A DNA stretch of 64,000 nt from Bradyrhizobium sp. LTSP885 (GTDB taxonomy: Bacteria > Pseudomonadota > Alphaproteobacteria > Rhizobiales > Xanthobacteraceae). Position numbers and translations under genes: made by a program. The DNA lies in assembly GCF_000938305.1 (NCBI RefSeq), contig NZ_JYMT01000034.1, positions 1 through 64,000 on the forward strand, written 5' to 3'. The notes beneath the pieces are model-generated. The model was not told the DNA's origin. It ran no database searches and saw nothing but the letters and a program-made list of their open reading frames with translations. Within the stretch, counting starts at the first letter, position 1. Every line of letters starts with the position of its first letter. Positions 8,465-16,899 of the stretch are shown here, piece by piece.

Positions 8465-9040
8465 CTATCGGGTTGGAAGCGATTTGAGCAGCGACTTGAG
8501 CAGTGACTTGGCCGTCTCCGTGGCCCGGTTGATGGCGTTCCGATCGCGATAAACCCTCGAAACGACGAAGCCGCCCTGCACGACAGTTATGAGCATCAGC
8601 GCAAGCTCGTCGGCGTCGAAGCGCTTTGCAATTTCGCCGTCGGCCTGAGCTTCGCGCAGAGCTCCTGCAAGGATGTTCTGGAGTTCGCGGAAATAGCGTT
8701 CGACGGGCTTCCGCAACGAGGCCTCGGCGATGGACGCTTCAGCGGCAAACCTGCCCATCCTGCAACCTTTGAGGCCGTCGCGGGAAACGTCGAGATAGCG
8801 GAAGACACGATCCAGGGCAGAACCGTCCGTTCCCACGGTCTCGCGCGCGAGTTCGCGCATTTCATCGGACACCTCACCAAGAGCCACGGACGCCAGGTCC
8901 ATTTTTCCCTTGAAGTGATGATAGAGGCTGCCTTGCCCCGCGCCGCTTTCTTCCAGCAGGTCGCGCGGACTCGTGGCCTCATAGCCACGTTCCCACATCA
9001 GTTTCTTGGCCGCCTTAACCAGCTCACCCTTCGCCTTCAT
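8465..9040 (-). CDS. TetR/AcrR-family repressor
   Basis: The start at MKAKGELVKAAKKLMWERGY gives 191 aa; an upstream Met would add nine residues. The N-terminal HTH is clear: YEATSPRDLLEESGAGQGSLYHHFKGKMDL. The C-terminal ligand domain is divergent and ends in a repeated KSLLKSLLKSL stretch. It is transcribed away from the metallo-beta-lactamase-fold gene. A strong palindrome in the shared promoter (9087-9104) is the likely operator, so it probably represses itself, the VOC gene and the divergent gene. Confidence 0.88.
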   Translation of the reverse strand: MKAKGELVKAAKKLMWERGYEATSPRDLLEESGAGQGSLYHHFKGKMDLASVALGEVSDEMRELARETVGTDGSALDRVFRYLDVSRDGLKGCRMGRFAAEASIAEASLRKPVERYFRELQNILAGALREAQADGEIAKRFDADELALMLITVVQGGFVVSRVYRDRNAINRATETAKSLLKSLLKSLPTR

Positions 9041-9086
9041 GACATCCTCAAGATCGCATCGAATCAACCGAACGTGATTATATTTT

Positions 9087-9104
9087 GTACCTACTAGTAT
9101 GTAC
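9087..9104. promoter_or_regulatory. Probable TetR operator palindrome
   Basis: GTACCTACTAGTATGTAC is an 18-bp inverted repeat with one mismatched pair. It sits between the divergent TetR and metallo-beta-lactamase-fold genes, about 47 nt upstream of the repressor start. Position and symmetry are those of a TetR operator. Confidence 0.75.
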
Positions 9105-9184
9105 TAGACAAGCGCGATTAACGGATATCAGCCATGTTTTCGGACCGCAACGGCCGTCTTCGCAGAAACAGTAAGGAGAGAGCG

Positions 9185-10158
9185 ATGTTAAATCTAACCC
9201 GCCGCAACGCGCTGTTGACCGCTGCATGTGCAGGAGCAGCATTCGGCCTGCCCAGGCCGGTCTCGTTCATCGAGGCTGCGCTCGCCCAGAAGGGACCGGA
9301 GGCTGGCAAGGGCTTCCGCCCGTTCAAGTTCGGCAAGGTCCAGGGGTTCATCCTGAACGATGGCGTTTGGGAGAAGCCTCACGATCCCGGGTTTATCAAG
9401 GACGTGTCTGTTGAGGACACCAAGGCCGCACTGGCTGCCGCCGGGATCGCGAACGACGTCGTGCCTATTCCGTTCAACGTCACCCTGGTCAAGCTTGGCA
9501 ACGAAACGGTTCTGTTCGACGCCGGCACGGGCGGTCAGTTTCAGCCGACAGCCGGAGCGATGATCGCCAATATGGCGGCAGCCGGTATCAAGCCGGAACA
9601 GATCACGAGGGTGATCGTTTCGCATTTCCATCCGGACCATGTTTTCGGGCTTATGAGCAAGGCTCCAGACAACACGCCGACATTCCCGAACGCCGTGGTT
9701 TACGTGCCGAGCAACGAGTTCAAGTTCTGGATGGATGAGAGCATCTTCGCCAAGCTCCCTGAAAAGCAGCATGGCCTGCCCAAGAGACTTCAGGCGATGT
9801 TCCCACTGCTGAAAGACAAGCTGAAACAGTACGAGTGGGACACCGAAATCATTCCAGGCATCCGCTCCATCGCCGCACCGGGCCACACGCCGGGCCACAC
9901 TGCATTCCATGTCGCGTCAGGCAACGAGCAGCTGATGGTGCTGAGCGACACGACGAATATGCCTGCCCTGTTCGCAAAGCACCCGAATTGGCACGGCGTG
10001 ATCGACGCTGATCCAGTCTTGCCGAGGCGACGCGGCGCAAACTGTTCGACCGTGTCGTGGCCGACAAGGCACTCGTGACCGGCTACCATTTCCCGTTCCC
10101 GGCCGTCGGCAAGATCGTGACGGACGGCGCAGGCTACACCTTCGTGCCTGCTGCATAG
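9185..10158 (+). pseudogene. Exported metallo-beta-lactamase-fold hydrolase, frameshifted near 10021
   Basis: The start at 9185 follows a purine-rich AAGGAGAG. A Tat-like signal TRRNALLTAACAG precedes the mature domain. The metal motif HFHPDH and a second histidine segment GHTPGHT are intact. After HGVIDADPVL the frame changes to an unrelated tail and stops at 10078. In the +1 frame the expected end continues, with LFDRVVADKALVTGYHFPF and FVPAA, to a stop at 10156-10158. A single G is missing from TTGGCC at about 10021. The lost tail carries the last expected metal-binding His (TGYHF). It is either a real pseudogene or an assembly error. Confidence 0.85.
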
Positions 10159-10206
10159 TCAGGCACGACGAACACGGAAACGGCCATCGTCATCGGTGGC
10201 TGTTTT

Positions 10207-10244
10207 CAATAGTTAGAGCCCGCCGCTCATGACGGTCCGGTTGC
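10207..10244 (+). other. Degenerate tRNA(CAT) fragment
   Basis: This stretch resembles the 3964-4039 tRNA from the D loop to the variable region, with about six differences over 38 nt. It keeps GTTAGAGCC, CGCTCAT and ACGGTC. It overlaps the 3' end of the aminotransferase-fold gene on the other strand. Confidence 0.7.
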
Positions 10245-11448
10245 CGCGATGCGGCCTGGCCCGTTTCGAGAGGCGCAGGAGTTCTTCGGTGAATCGCTCA
10301 ATGTCATCATCGGTCGAATAGATATGGGGTGCCACGCGCGCGATCTTCTCAAGGCCTCGCGCTTCGAGTTCCCATCGGGCATAGTTGCGGCCAACAGACC
10401 CGATCGCGATGCCGCGCGATGCCAATTCGCTCACAATCGTATCGACGGACAGGAACGCATGCTGGAACGTCAGGAATGCCGCGTCGGCCGCCTCGCCTTC
10501 GAAGACGGTGAGGCCGTCCGCGTCGCGCAGGTTTGCGGCCAAACAGCGTAACTTTTCGCTGTTGTGTGCGCGGACATTCACAAGGCCGATTCGATTCAAC
10601 TCCCGGAGAGCCGCCCCCAAACCAAGGCGACCGGCCGCGGAGAATTCCCAGGTCTCGAAGCGTCGTGCATCCTCCCACAAGCGGAAACTGTCGTCCGGGC
10701 ACCAGCTGCCAGCCCCCTGGTCGATGATGATCGGCGGCCTCAGAAGGCGCAACGCCCGATCCGATAGCGCCATCATCGCCTGCCCGCGACCACCCCTGAG
10801 CCACTTCCGACCCGGCGCGACCAGGATGTCGGCTGACGTCCCCGGCAGCGTCAGCTCGAATTGACCGATGGCCTGTGCGCCATCGACAAAGCAGAGGCAG
10901 CGATCCGGCCGAGGAATGGCGCCGAGCGCCTCGACAGGCTGGCGCAATCCAGAACTGCTCGCAACCGCCGATGCACAGATCGCGACCGTGCGCTCATCGA
11001 CCAGTGCCGCGACCTCCGCGACGTCGATCATCCCCTCCCCGGTCATCGGCAGTCTGACCACCTCTGCCCCCGTACAGATTGCACGCTGCAGGGCGTTGAG
11101 AATGTTTCCGCCCCAATCGTTCCGTGCGATCAGGATGCGATCCCCACGCTTCAGCGACATCGATGCAAAGGCAAGCGCCCAGAGCCGGCTTGCCTGCTCG
11201 GCAAAGGCAAGATGCGTCGGGGCGACGCCCATCAAGCGCGCCGCCAGGGCGCGCGTCTCGTCGAGGGCATCCCGCGCGTCGGCCATCGCCCAGTGCACGC
11301 CGCGTCGCGCTTCGAGATCGAGGTGAGCCTTGATGGAAGCGACGACACCCTCAGGCATCAGCCCGGCGGCAGCCGCGTTCAGGTAGATAAAAGCGCCGCT
11401 CTCGCCCTCTGCTGCCGGTACGCCTCGCCGGGTGTCCCCTGCGATCAT
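10213..11448 (-). CDS. Class V aminotransferase-fold PLP enzyme
   Basis: The start at 11448 (MIAGDTRRG) overlaps the ridA stop by 4 bp, giving 411 aa; the longer frame upstream is not coding. The PLP-binding pattern includes FVDGAQAIGQ (Asp189, Gln192) and the Schiff-base lysine in APGRKWLRGG (Lys215). The fold matches cysteine-desulfurase/isopenicillin-N-epimerase/kynureninase relatives, and the precise reaction is unknown. RidA proteins remove reactive enamines released by PLP enzymes, which fits the coupling. The last 12 or so residues (GNRTVMSGGL) are encoded by antisense tRNA-derived sequence, so the native C-terminus has probably been replaced. Confidence 0.82.
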   Translation of the reverse strand: MIAGDTRRGVPAAEGESGAFIYLNAAAAGLMPEGVVASIKAHLDLEARRGVHWAMADARDALDETRALAARLMGVAPTHLAFAEQASRLWALAFASMSLKRGDRILIARNDWGGNILNALQRAICTGAEVVRLPMTGEGMIDVAEVAALVDERTVAICASAVASSSGLRQPVEALGAIPRPDRCLCFVDGAQAIGQFELTLPGTSADILVAPGRKWLRGGRGQAMMALSDRALRLLRPPIIIDQGAGSWCPDDSFRLWEDARRFETWEFSAAGRLGLGAALRELNRIGLVNVRAHNSEKLRCLAANLRDADGLTVFEGEAADAAFLTFQHAFLSVDTIVSELASRGIAIGSVGRNYARWELEARGLEKIARVAPHIYSTDDDIERFTEELLRLSKRARPHRGNRTVMSGGL

Positions 11449-11885
11449 CGCGCGGTCCCGATTGCAGCGATGACGTCGATCTCGACCGGGGCGCCGCGCG
11501 GAAGTTCGGCCACGCCCACCGAGGTTCGCGCGTGCCGACCTCTGCTGCCAAGACGGGCAACGAATATTTCCGAGGCGCCGTTCATCACCTGCGACTGCTG
11601 CACGAAACCGGGCGCGGACGCGACGTAACCGGTGACCCGGAGAATCTGTTCGACCCGGTCGAGACCGCCGACGGCGTCCGCAAGTGCCGCCAGACACAGT
11701 TCGGCGCAGATGGCTGCAGCCCGCTGCGCCGTCGCGAGGTCGATCTCGGCGCCGACTTTGCCGCTGAAGAGCAGCTCATCGCCACGACGTGGCAATTGCC
11801 CACTGACATAGGCAACGCCGCCGTGAACGACGACCGATACGTAGTCGCCACCCGGTTGGTTCGCCTTCGTTAGATTCGCAGCCAT
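11445..11885 (-). CDS. ridA: RidA/YjgF family protein
   Basis: A 146-aa RidA-fold protein. Members hydrolyse enamine/imine intermediates from PLP enzymes. Visible family elements are GGVAYVSGQLP near the N-terminus, the central helix RAAAICAELCLAAL, RVTGYVASAPGF, and the C-terminal ARTSVGVAELPRGAPVEIDV with the Arg expected in the active site. Its stop overlaps the start of the PLP-enzyme gene, and it starts 11 nt after the ABC ATPase stop, so it belongs to the importer operon. Confidence 0.9.
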   Translation of the reverse strand: MAANLTKANQPGGDYVSVVVHGGVAYVSGQLPRRGDELLFSGKVGAEIDLATAQRAAAICAELCLAALADAVGGLDRVEQILRVTGYVASAPGFVQQSQVMNGASEIFVARLGSRGRHARTSVGVAELPRGAPVEIDVIAAIGTAR

Positions 11886-11896
11886 GGCCGTCTCTT

Positions 11897-12685
11897 TCAG
11901 TGATTGAGGATTTTCGACAGGAATTGCTTCGCACGCTCGGAGCCTGGATTGGCAAAAAACCGTTGCGTTTCGACGTCCTCGACGATCTGTCCTTGATCCA
12001 TGAAGATGATGCGGTTGGCGACGCGGCGCGCGAAGCCCATCTCGTGCGTCACGACGATCATGGTCATTCCGTCGCGCGCCAACTCCGTCATCACGTCGAG
12101 CACCTCATTGATCATTTCGGGGTCGAGGGCCGACGTCGGCTCGTCGAATAGCATCACGAGCGGATCCATCGCAAGGCCGCGCGCGATCGCCACCCGCTGC
12201 TGCTGGCCGCCGGAAAGCTGAGCTGGATAGGCGTCTGCCTTCCCGGCAAGGCCGACGCGCTTCAACAGCGCCATCGCCTTCGCCTCGGCTTCGGCGCGAG
12301 CGCGACCCAACACCTTGATGGGCGCGAGCGTGATATTGTCGACGACCTTCAAATGGGGATAGAGCTCGAAATGCTGAAACACCATGCCGATCCGGCGGCG
12401 CAGCCTGGTCAGATCGGTCGTGCTGTGGCCAAGCTTGATGCCGTCGACCGTGATCGAGCCGGCCTGGAATGCCTCCAGGCCGTTAACGCAGCGAATCAGC
12501 GTGCTTTTGCCGGACCCGGACGGTCCGCACACGACGACGACCTCGCCCTTGCCGACGTCAACAGAACAATTCTTCAACACTTCGAAACTGCCGAAGCGTT
12601 TCGAGACTCCGTTCATCGAAATCATGGTGGGCTGCACGCGCGGTGCGACCGCGGTGGGAATTCTGACGGTCAGGGCACTGATCAT
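11897..12685 (-). CDS. Polar amino-acid ABC importer, ATPase (GlnQ type)
   Basis: A 262-aa ATPase on the cytoplasmic face that powers amino-acid uptake. Walker A is GPSGSGKST, the signature LSGGQQQRVAIAR, Walker B VMLFDEPTSALD, and the switch His is in VVTHEMGFA. All are intact. The start overlaps the upstream permease stop (ATGA). An internal Met (MISMNGVSKRF) would remove a 20-residue unusual extension. Confidence 0.93.
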   Translation of the reverse strand: MISALTVRIPTAVAPRVQPTMISMNGVSKRFGSFEVLKNCSVDVGKGEVVVVCGPSGSGKSTLIRCVNGLEAFQAGSITVDGIKLGHSTTDLTRLRRRIGMVFQHFELYPHLKVVDNITLAPIKVLGRARAEAEAKAMALLKRVGLAGKADAYPAQLSGGQQQRVAIARGLAMDPLVMLFDEPTSALDPEMINEVLDVMTELARDGMTMIVVTHEMGFARRVANRIIFMDQGQIVEDVETQRFFANPGSERAKQFLSKILNH

Positions 12686-13341
12686 GCGACGGTCATCCGG
12701 TCTTGAAGCCGCTTCACCACACGAGAGGCCGAGAAGCAGATCACGAAGTAGACAAAAGCAGCGAACAAATAGAGCTCGATCAGGCGGGCCTCCCGATTTG
12801 CCACGATGCCCACCGATGTCATGAAGTCGTGGAGCCCGATGACGTAGACCAGCGAGCTATCCTGGAACAGCGCAACGCTCTGGGTGAGCAGGACAGGTGT
12901 CATGCGGCGCAAGGCTTGCGGCAGGACCACATAGCGGTAGGCCTGCATTCGGCTCATGCCGGTCGCGAGCGCCGCCCCCATCTGGCCCTGCGAGATGCCC
13001 TGGATGCCGGCGCGCATGATTTCGGAATAGTAAGCGGATTCGAACAGGGTGAAGGCGATCAGGGCGGAGGTGAACGTACCCACCGGCCGCCCGATGAACA
13101 GCGGCACCAACAGATAGAACCAGAAGATCACCATGATCAGCGGGATCGAGCGCAGCGCGTTGACATAGCAGGCGGCGACTGCGGCAAGCGGACGCGACGC
13201 CGACAGGCGCACGACAGCGATCAGCGTCCCGAGCAGAATGCCCCCCGCCATCGCGAGCGCCAGCAGAAGGAAGCTGGTCTGCAATCCCTGCCAAAGGAAT
13301 GGCCAGGCGTGACTTATGACGCTCCAATCGAGATACCGCAT
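12682..13341 (-). CDS. Polar amino-acid ABC importer, permease 2
   Basis: A 219-aa inner-membrane permease of the HisM/GlnP type. Hydrophobic segments start at FLLLALAMAGGILLGTLIAV, and the EAA-like coupling loop is around GMSRMQAYRYVVLPQALRRM. It sits 2 nt after the other permease and overlaps the ATPase start, so the genes are translationally coupled. Confidence 0.92.
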   Translation of the reverse strand: MRYLDWSVISHAWPFLWQGLQTSFLLLALAMAGGILLGTLIAVVRLSASRPLAAVAACYVNALRSIPLIMVIFWFYLLVPLFIGRPVGTFTSALIAFTLFESAYYSEIMRAGIQGISQGQMGAALATGMSRMQAYRYVVLPQALRRMTPVLLTQSVALFQDSSLVYVIGLHDFMTSVGIVANREARLIELYLFAAFVYFVICFSASRVVKRLQDRMTVA

Positions 13342-13343
13342 GC

Positions 13344-14060
13344 TCAGCCCCGCGCCAGGGTACCGGGAATCGTGGCCTGTCGTTCGACGACACGCATTCC
13401 GGTGATCACACAGAGCGTCAACATGGCATACAGGACGGTCGCCGCCGTCAGAGCCTCGATACCCTGGAAGGTATTGGCCTCGATCTGGCGGCTCTGGCCG
13501 GTCAACTCCAAAACGCCAATAGTCAGTGCCAGCGACGAGTTCTTGATGATGTTGAGGGCTTCCGATGTGAACGGCGGCAGCACGTTGCGCGCTGCGAGGG
13601 GCAGCAGAATGTAGCGATAGGCCTGCGCGGTGGTCAGACCTGAGGCCGCGGCCGTCATCCGCTGACCATGGCCGACCGATTCAATCCCGGCGCGGACCTG
13701 CTCGGCGATACGCGCCGCGGTGAAACATCCGAGGCCAACCACGGAGAACCAGTATTCAGGCATTGCCAGGTCACGCTTGACCCAGTGTCCGAGCGAGGCA
13801 GGCAGCAGTTCGGGCAGCACGAAGTACCAAAGGAACAGCTGCAGCAGCAGCGGGACGTTGCGGAACAGATCGACGTACGCCGTGCCGATGGCGCGGGCCA
13901 TCCGGCTGGGTAGCGTGCGCATCACGCCAATGGTGCAGCCGATCGCGAGCGCGATGATCCACGCCGCTCCAGCAACCAGGAGCGTCCATTTCACGCCCGC
14001 GAGCAGCCATCCGAAATATGGCTCAACGAACAGAATGTTCCAGTTCCAGCGATATTGCAT
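13344..14060 (-). CDS. Polar amino-acid ABC importer, permease 1
   Basis: The start at MQYRWNWNILFVEPYFGWLL (14060) gives 238 aa; upstream in-frame codons do not look like a permease N-terminus. The first membrane segment is WTLLVAGAAWIIALAIGCTI, and the coupling loop is ASGLTTAQAYRYILLPLAAR. It pairs with the next permease to form the channel. It follows the binding-protein gene by 50 nt. Confidence 0.92.
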   Translation of the reverse strand: MQYRWNWNILFVEPYFGWLLAGVKWTLLVAGAAWIIALAIGCTIGVMRTLPSRMARAIGTAYVDLFRNVPLLLQLFLWYFVLPELLPASLGHWVKRDLAMPEYWFSVVGLGCFTAARIAEQVRAGIESVGHGQRMTAAASGLTTAQAYRYILLPLAARNVLPPFTSEALNIIKNSSLALTIGVLELTGQSRQIEANTFQGIEALTAATVLYAMLTLCVITGMRVVERQATIPGTLARG

Positions 14061-14110
14061 CGAATGCCTGCTCGGAAAGGCGGAGCCCAGTTCGGGGGAC
14101 GAACGTATGT

Positions 14111-15016
14111 TCAGCGCGGCAAGGCTTGAACCCGGAAGGCGGCCAAAAGCTCGCCATCGATCTTCAAACCGAGCGGATCGAACCATTTGGCATAGATCTT
14201 CTCGGCCTCTCCCGACCGGAACGCATCGGCGAAGGCCGCGCGCACCAGCAAAGCAAAATCCTGATCGCCGCGCTGCATCATCGCACTATAGGGGTCGTAG
14301 GTGAGCAGGCGCCCGACGACCGCAAGCGAGCCGGCCGGCCTCGCCTTGTTCGCGGCGTAGACCTTGATCTGCACGCCATCCGCGACGAACGCGTCGACGC
14401 GGTCATTCTCGACCAGCAGCCCGCCCTCGGGAAGGTCCTTCACATAGATCAGCTCGATGCCGAGTGCCTTCTCGTCATTGAGCTTGCGGACCACCGCCTC
14501 GTTCGACGATCCCTGCAGGGCGGCAACGCGCTTGCCCTTGAGATCTTCGATCTCCCTGGTCGCTGACGCTGTTTTCACCAGCAGCTGCGTGCCGGTGACG
14601 TAATAGATCGGCGAGAACTCGACCTGCTCCTGGCGAGCCAGGAAATTCGATGTGGTCCCGCATTCAAGGTCAACCGTTCCGTTGGCGACAAGTGGAATTC
14701 GATTGGTCACGTTGATCGGCGTGAACGTCACCTTGAGATCAGGCTTGTTCAGTCGCTGTTCCACGGCATCAACCACCTTCAGACAGAGATCGATGGAATA
14801 ACCTTCGACCTGCTGCTTGTCGTTGATGTAGGAAAACGGCGCCGAGGCATCGCGATGGCCAATGTTGATGGCGCCACGTTCCAATATCCGTTTGAGAATG
14901 ACGCTGTTGCCGGGCCCCTGCTGCGCCGGAGGCGTTGCCGCGGAAGCCGCGGTGACCAGGCCCGCCGCGATTGCGATCGATGCCAATGTCGCCACACCGA
15001 ATTTGCCCAGTCTCAT
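14111..15016 (-). CDS. Polar amino-acid ABC importer, periplasmic binding protein
   Basis: The start at MRLGKFGVATLASIAIAAGL (15016) gives 301 aa with a signal peptide ending near ASAA. The mature part is a family 3 solute-binding protein: INIGHRDASAPFSYINDKQQVEGYSIDLC, split here into the ligand-contact opening and substrate loop, then NRIPLVANGTVDLECGTT. These resemble glutamate/aspartate binders (GltI), but ligand specificity is uncertain. It is the first gene of a six-gene operon ending with ridA and the PLP enzyme. Confidence 0.9.
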   Translation of the reverse strand: MRLGKFGVATLASIAIAAGLVTAASAATPPAQQGPGNSVILKRILERGAINIGHRDASAPFSYINDKQQVEGYSIDLCLKVVDAVEQRLNKPDLKVTFTPINVTNRIPLVANGTVDLECGTTSNFLARQEQVEFSPIYYVTGTQLLVKTASATREIEDLKGKRVAALQGSSNEAVVRKLNDEKALGIELIYVKDLPEGGLLVENDRVDAFVADGVQIKVYAANKARPAGSLAVVGRLLTYDPYSAMMQRGDQDFALLVRAAFADAFRSGEAEKIYAKWFDPLGLKIDGELLAAFRVQALPR

Positions 15017-15042
15017 TGGATGCCTCTCCCGCCCGGTCAACC

Positions 15043-15057
15043 CGTAGGGACCCTACG
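15043..15057. promoter_or_regulatory. Perfect 15-bp palindrome between the ABC operon and its LysR regulator
   Basis: CGTAGGGACCCTACG has 7-bp arms around a central A. It lies 26 nt upstream of the binding-protein start and 81 nt upstream of the LysR start. It is the best candidate for the LysR binding site in this divergent promoter. Confidence 0.65.
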
Positions 15058-15138
15058 TCGCAGGCGCTGAGGATGGCCAATGCGAATGCGCGCGGATGCG
15101 ATGCGGAATCAGCATCGGCGCATCGGCGGAAACCAGCT

Positions 15139-16158
15139 ATGGTGGTCGCCAGCAGAGATGACCGGAGGGCTGCAGTCGTGCTCGATGTCCGTTGGCTTGA
15201 GGATCTGGCTGCCGTAGCGGGGACCAAGAACCTGACGCGGGCCGCCGAGTTGCGCGGTATCAGTCAATCCGGGCTGAGCCGCCGGCTGCAATCGCTCGAG
15301 CACTGGGCCGGCGCACCACTGCTCAACCGCGGCAAATCTCCCGTCGAATTGACCGAGGCGGGCTTGCAACTGCTGGCCACGGCGAACGATGTGATAGGAC
15401 GGCTGAATGCCACCCGACGCACCTTGAGGGAGGACCAGGACAAAGCGACGCGCAGCGTCCGCTTCGCAGCCCCCCATTTGTTGTCCGTAACGTTCTTTCC
15501 GAAGTGGCTGCCGCAGATTCAAAAGGCAATTGGATCGACCCGCTTGACGATCCTGTCCGACAACCTCCCGGGATGCTGCGAAGCATTTGACGACGGTGCC
15601 GTCGATTTCGTTGTCTGTTACATGGATCAATCCGACAGGCTGAATTCGGCCGGTGAGAGGACGCTGTCAATCTCGACATGCCAATGGCTGACGATTGGCC
15701 GAGAGAAGCTCGTACCGTTGTCAGCCGTCGACGACGACAAACAGCCGATGCATGATCTGGCGCGAGAACCGCGTCGTTCGATCTCCTATCTCGGGTACAG
15801 CAGCGAATGCTCGCTCGGCTGGGCGGTCGACCAGAAGCTGGCCGATGTGACGGGTCTGCCTCAGCTCAATCGCATCTATGAAAACTCATTGGCCGATGGA
15901 CTGCGGTCGATGGCCTTGTCCGGGCTCGGCGTCGCCTGGCTGCCGCTGACCACGACCCATCAGGATATCCTCCGCGGTCGTCTCGTTCGCACGGGGTTGC
16001 CGGAACTGGATGTCGATCTCGACATCCGCATCTATCGGCCGCAACGACGGCTCAGCCGGCGGGCGGAAGAGCTCTGGTCACACCTCGTCACCACCCGCTC
16101 GGTGGTCGAACTGCCGGAGCTTGCTTCCAGCGTTCACAGCGGGCGCCATGGGGTTTGA
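15139..16158 (+). CDS. LysR-family transcriptional regulator
   Basis: The start is ATG 15139 (or GTG 15178), giving up to 339 aa; the longer frame upstream is unlikely. The winged HTH is clear: FTEAAELRG-type sequence LTRAAELRGISQSGLSRRLQ, then LEHWAGAPLLNR. The effector domain contains RFAAPHLLSVTFFPKWLP and GLGVAWLPLTTT. It is divergent from the amino-acid importer operon, which it probably controls. Confidence 0.9.
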   Translation: MVVASRDDRRAAVVLDVRWLEDLAAVAGTKNLTRAAELRGISQSGLSRRLQSLEHWAGAPLLNRGKSPVELTEAGLQLLATANDVIGRLNATRRTLREDQDKATRSVRFAAPHLLSVTFFPKWLPQIQKAIGSTRLTILSDNLPGCCEAFDDGAVDFVVCYMDQSDRLNSAGERTLSISTCQWLTIGREKLVPLSAVDDDKQPMHDLAREPRRSISYLGYSSECSLGWAVDQKLADVTGLPQLNRIYENSLADGLRSMALSGLGVAWLPLTTTHQDILRGRLVRTGLPELDVDLDIRIYRPQRRLSRRAEELWSHLVTTRSVVELPELASSVHSGRHGV

Positions 16159-16171
16159 TTGGCGGCTTCCG

Positions 16172-16225
16172 GCATATGGCATTCGCGGCTTCTGCAACTG
16201 ACATGTCCACGTCGTCATGGCCGGG
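16172..16225 (+). repeat. Intergenic direct repeat, copy A
   Basis: This copy shares GCATATGGC, CTTCTGCA and CCACGTCGTCAT with copy B at 16427-16492, in the same order and orientation. The CGTCATGGCCGGG core resembles a dispersed non-coding repeat of Bradyrhizobium-type genomes, from memory. Confidence 0.6.
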
Positions 16226-16426
16226 ACAAGCCGGGGAACGTGGGCTGATAGCCATATGTGATAGCCTGCCTCCGCAGGGGCGCACTGCCAAAATATCGAA
16301 AACAACCCCATGCAAAGTAAGCCGGCGGTTGCCGGCGTTCGACACGACAACTTGACATGTCGTGCAAACCAGCGGTATTATTCCATTATACCGAAATTGT
16401 GTAAACGCCCCTCGCCCCGGACTATC

Positions 16427-16492
16427 GCATATGGCGTTGGGCGGACTTCTGCAGCAGACGTTTCCACGTCGTCATCGCCGGGCTATGGGACG
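16427..16492 (+). repeat. Intergenic direct repeat, copy B
   Basis: The counterpart of copy A about 255 nt downstream. It keeps GCATATGGC, CTTCTGCAG and TCCACGTCGTCAT, with small insertions between the blocks. Confidence 0.6.
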
Positions 16493-16586
16493 TGGCCGTA
16501 GCCACGATTGCCCTGCGGTCTACCGCACCACGTCACCCGCACAGCAAAGGCCCCCACGCACTGGCGCCCACCGGCCAGTGCCGTGG

Positions 16587-16618
16587 TTGTGAACCGGGCT
16601 TTGTGGCCCGGTTCACAA
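16587..16618. other. Strong perfect hairpin upstream of the small secreted peptide
   Basis: TTGTGAACCGGG and CCCGGTTCACAA form a perfect 12-bp stem with an 8-nt loop. A second inverted repeat, CACTGG and CCAGTG, lies directly before it (about 16559-16580). No T-tract follows, so it is not a classical terminator. It could be a regulatory hairpin or operator. Confidence 0.65.
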
Positions 16619-16679
16619 GCCTTGCGCGGCAATCTCGTGGTAGAATGGTTGACAAACACAATCTAGGAGAGAGTACGCC

Positions 16680-16832
16680 ATGAAGTCCGTTACCCGCATT
16701 TTGGCTCATGCGTCATTGGCCGCCGCGCTCGTTGGGTCTTCCTCGATTGCCGCTCTGGCGGCCAAAGGGAAGGACTTCCCGGGAACCACGAGCACCTGCC
16801 AGGGATGCGCCCCCGGAGGACACGACGGGTGA
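16680..16832 (+). CDS. Small secreted peptide (50 aa)
   Basis: The ATG at 16680 follows AGGAGAGAG with good spacing. Residues 1-28 form a signal peptide (MKSVTRILAHASLAAALVGS followed by an alanine-rich cleavage region). The mature part is only about 22 residues, with a CQGC pair at 40-43 and a Gly/His-rich end. The +1 frame directly after the stop encodes three more cysteines (CASVC and HDYC), so a longer Cys-rich peptide may have been frameshifted. The function is unknown. Its stop lies 67 nt before the XRE gene. Confidence 0.6.
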   Translation: MKSVTRILAHASLAAALVGSSSIAALAAKGKDFPGTTSTCQGCAPGGHDG

Positions 16833-16899
16833 CTGCGCCAGCGTATGCTCGGACAAGACGGTGTGGTCCGAACCTCATGACTACTGCAAGGCGAAAGCG

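Larger units (their letters stand above)
16159..16679. other. Intergenic region with repeats and hairpins, no gene seen
   Basis: No convincing coding region is present in these 521 nt. It holds a pair of related direct repeats (16172-16225 and 16427-16492) and two adjacent hairpins near 16557-16618. AT-rich DNA around 16375-16400 may contain promoter sequence for the small peptide downstream. Confidence 0.6.

Noticed and set aside
10213..11697. Long 494-aa form of the class V PLP enzyme
   Set aside because: The first 83 residues are Arg/Gly-rich shadow sequence over ridA; the start at 11448 overlaps the ridA stop in the usual coupled manner.
16557..16618. Rho-independent terminator for the LysR gene
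   Set aside because: The stems are strong, but there is no T-tract and the distance from the LysR stop is about 400 nt.
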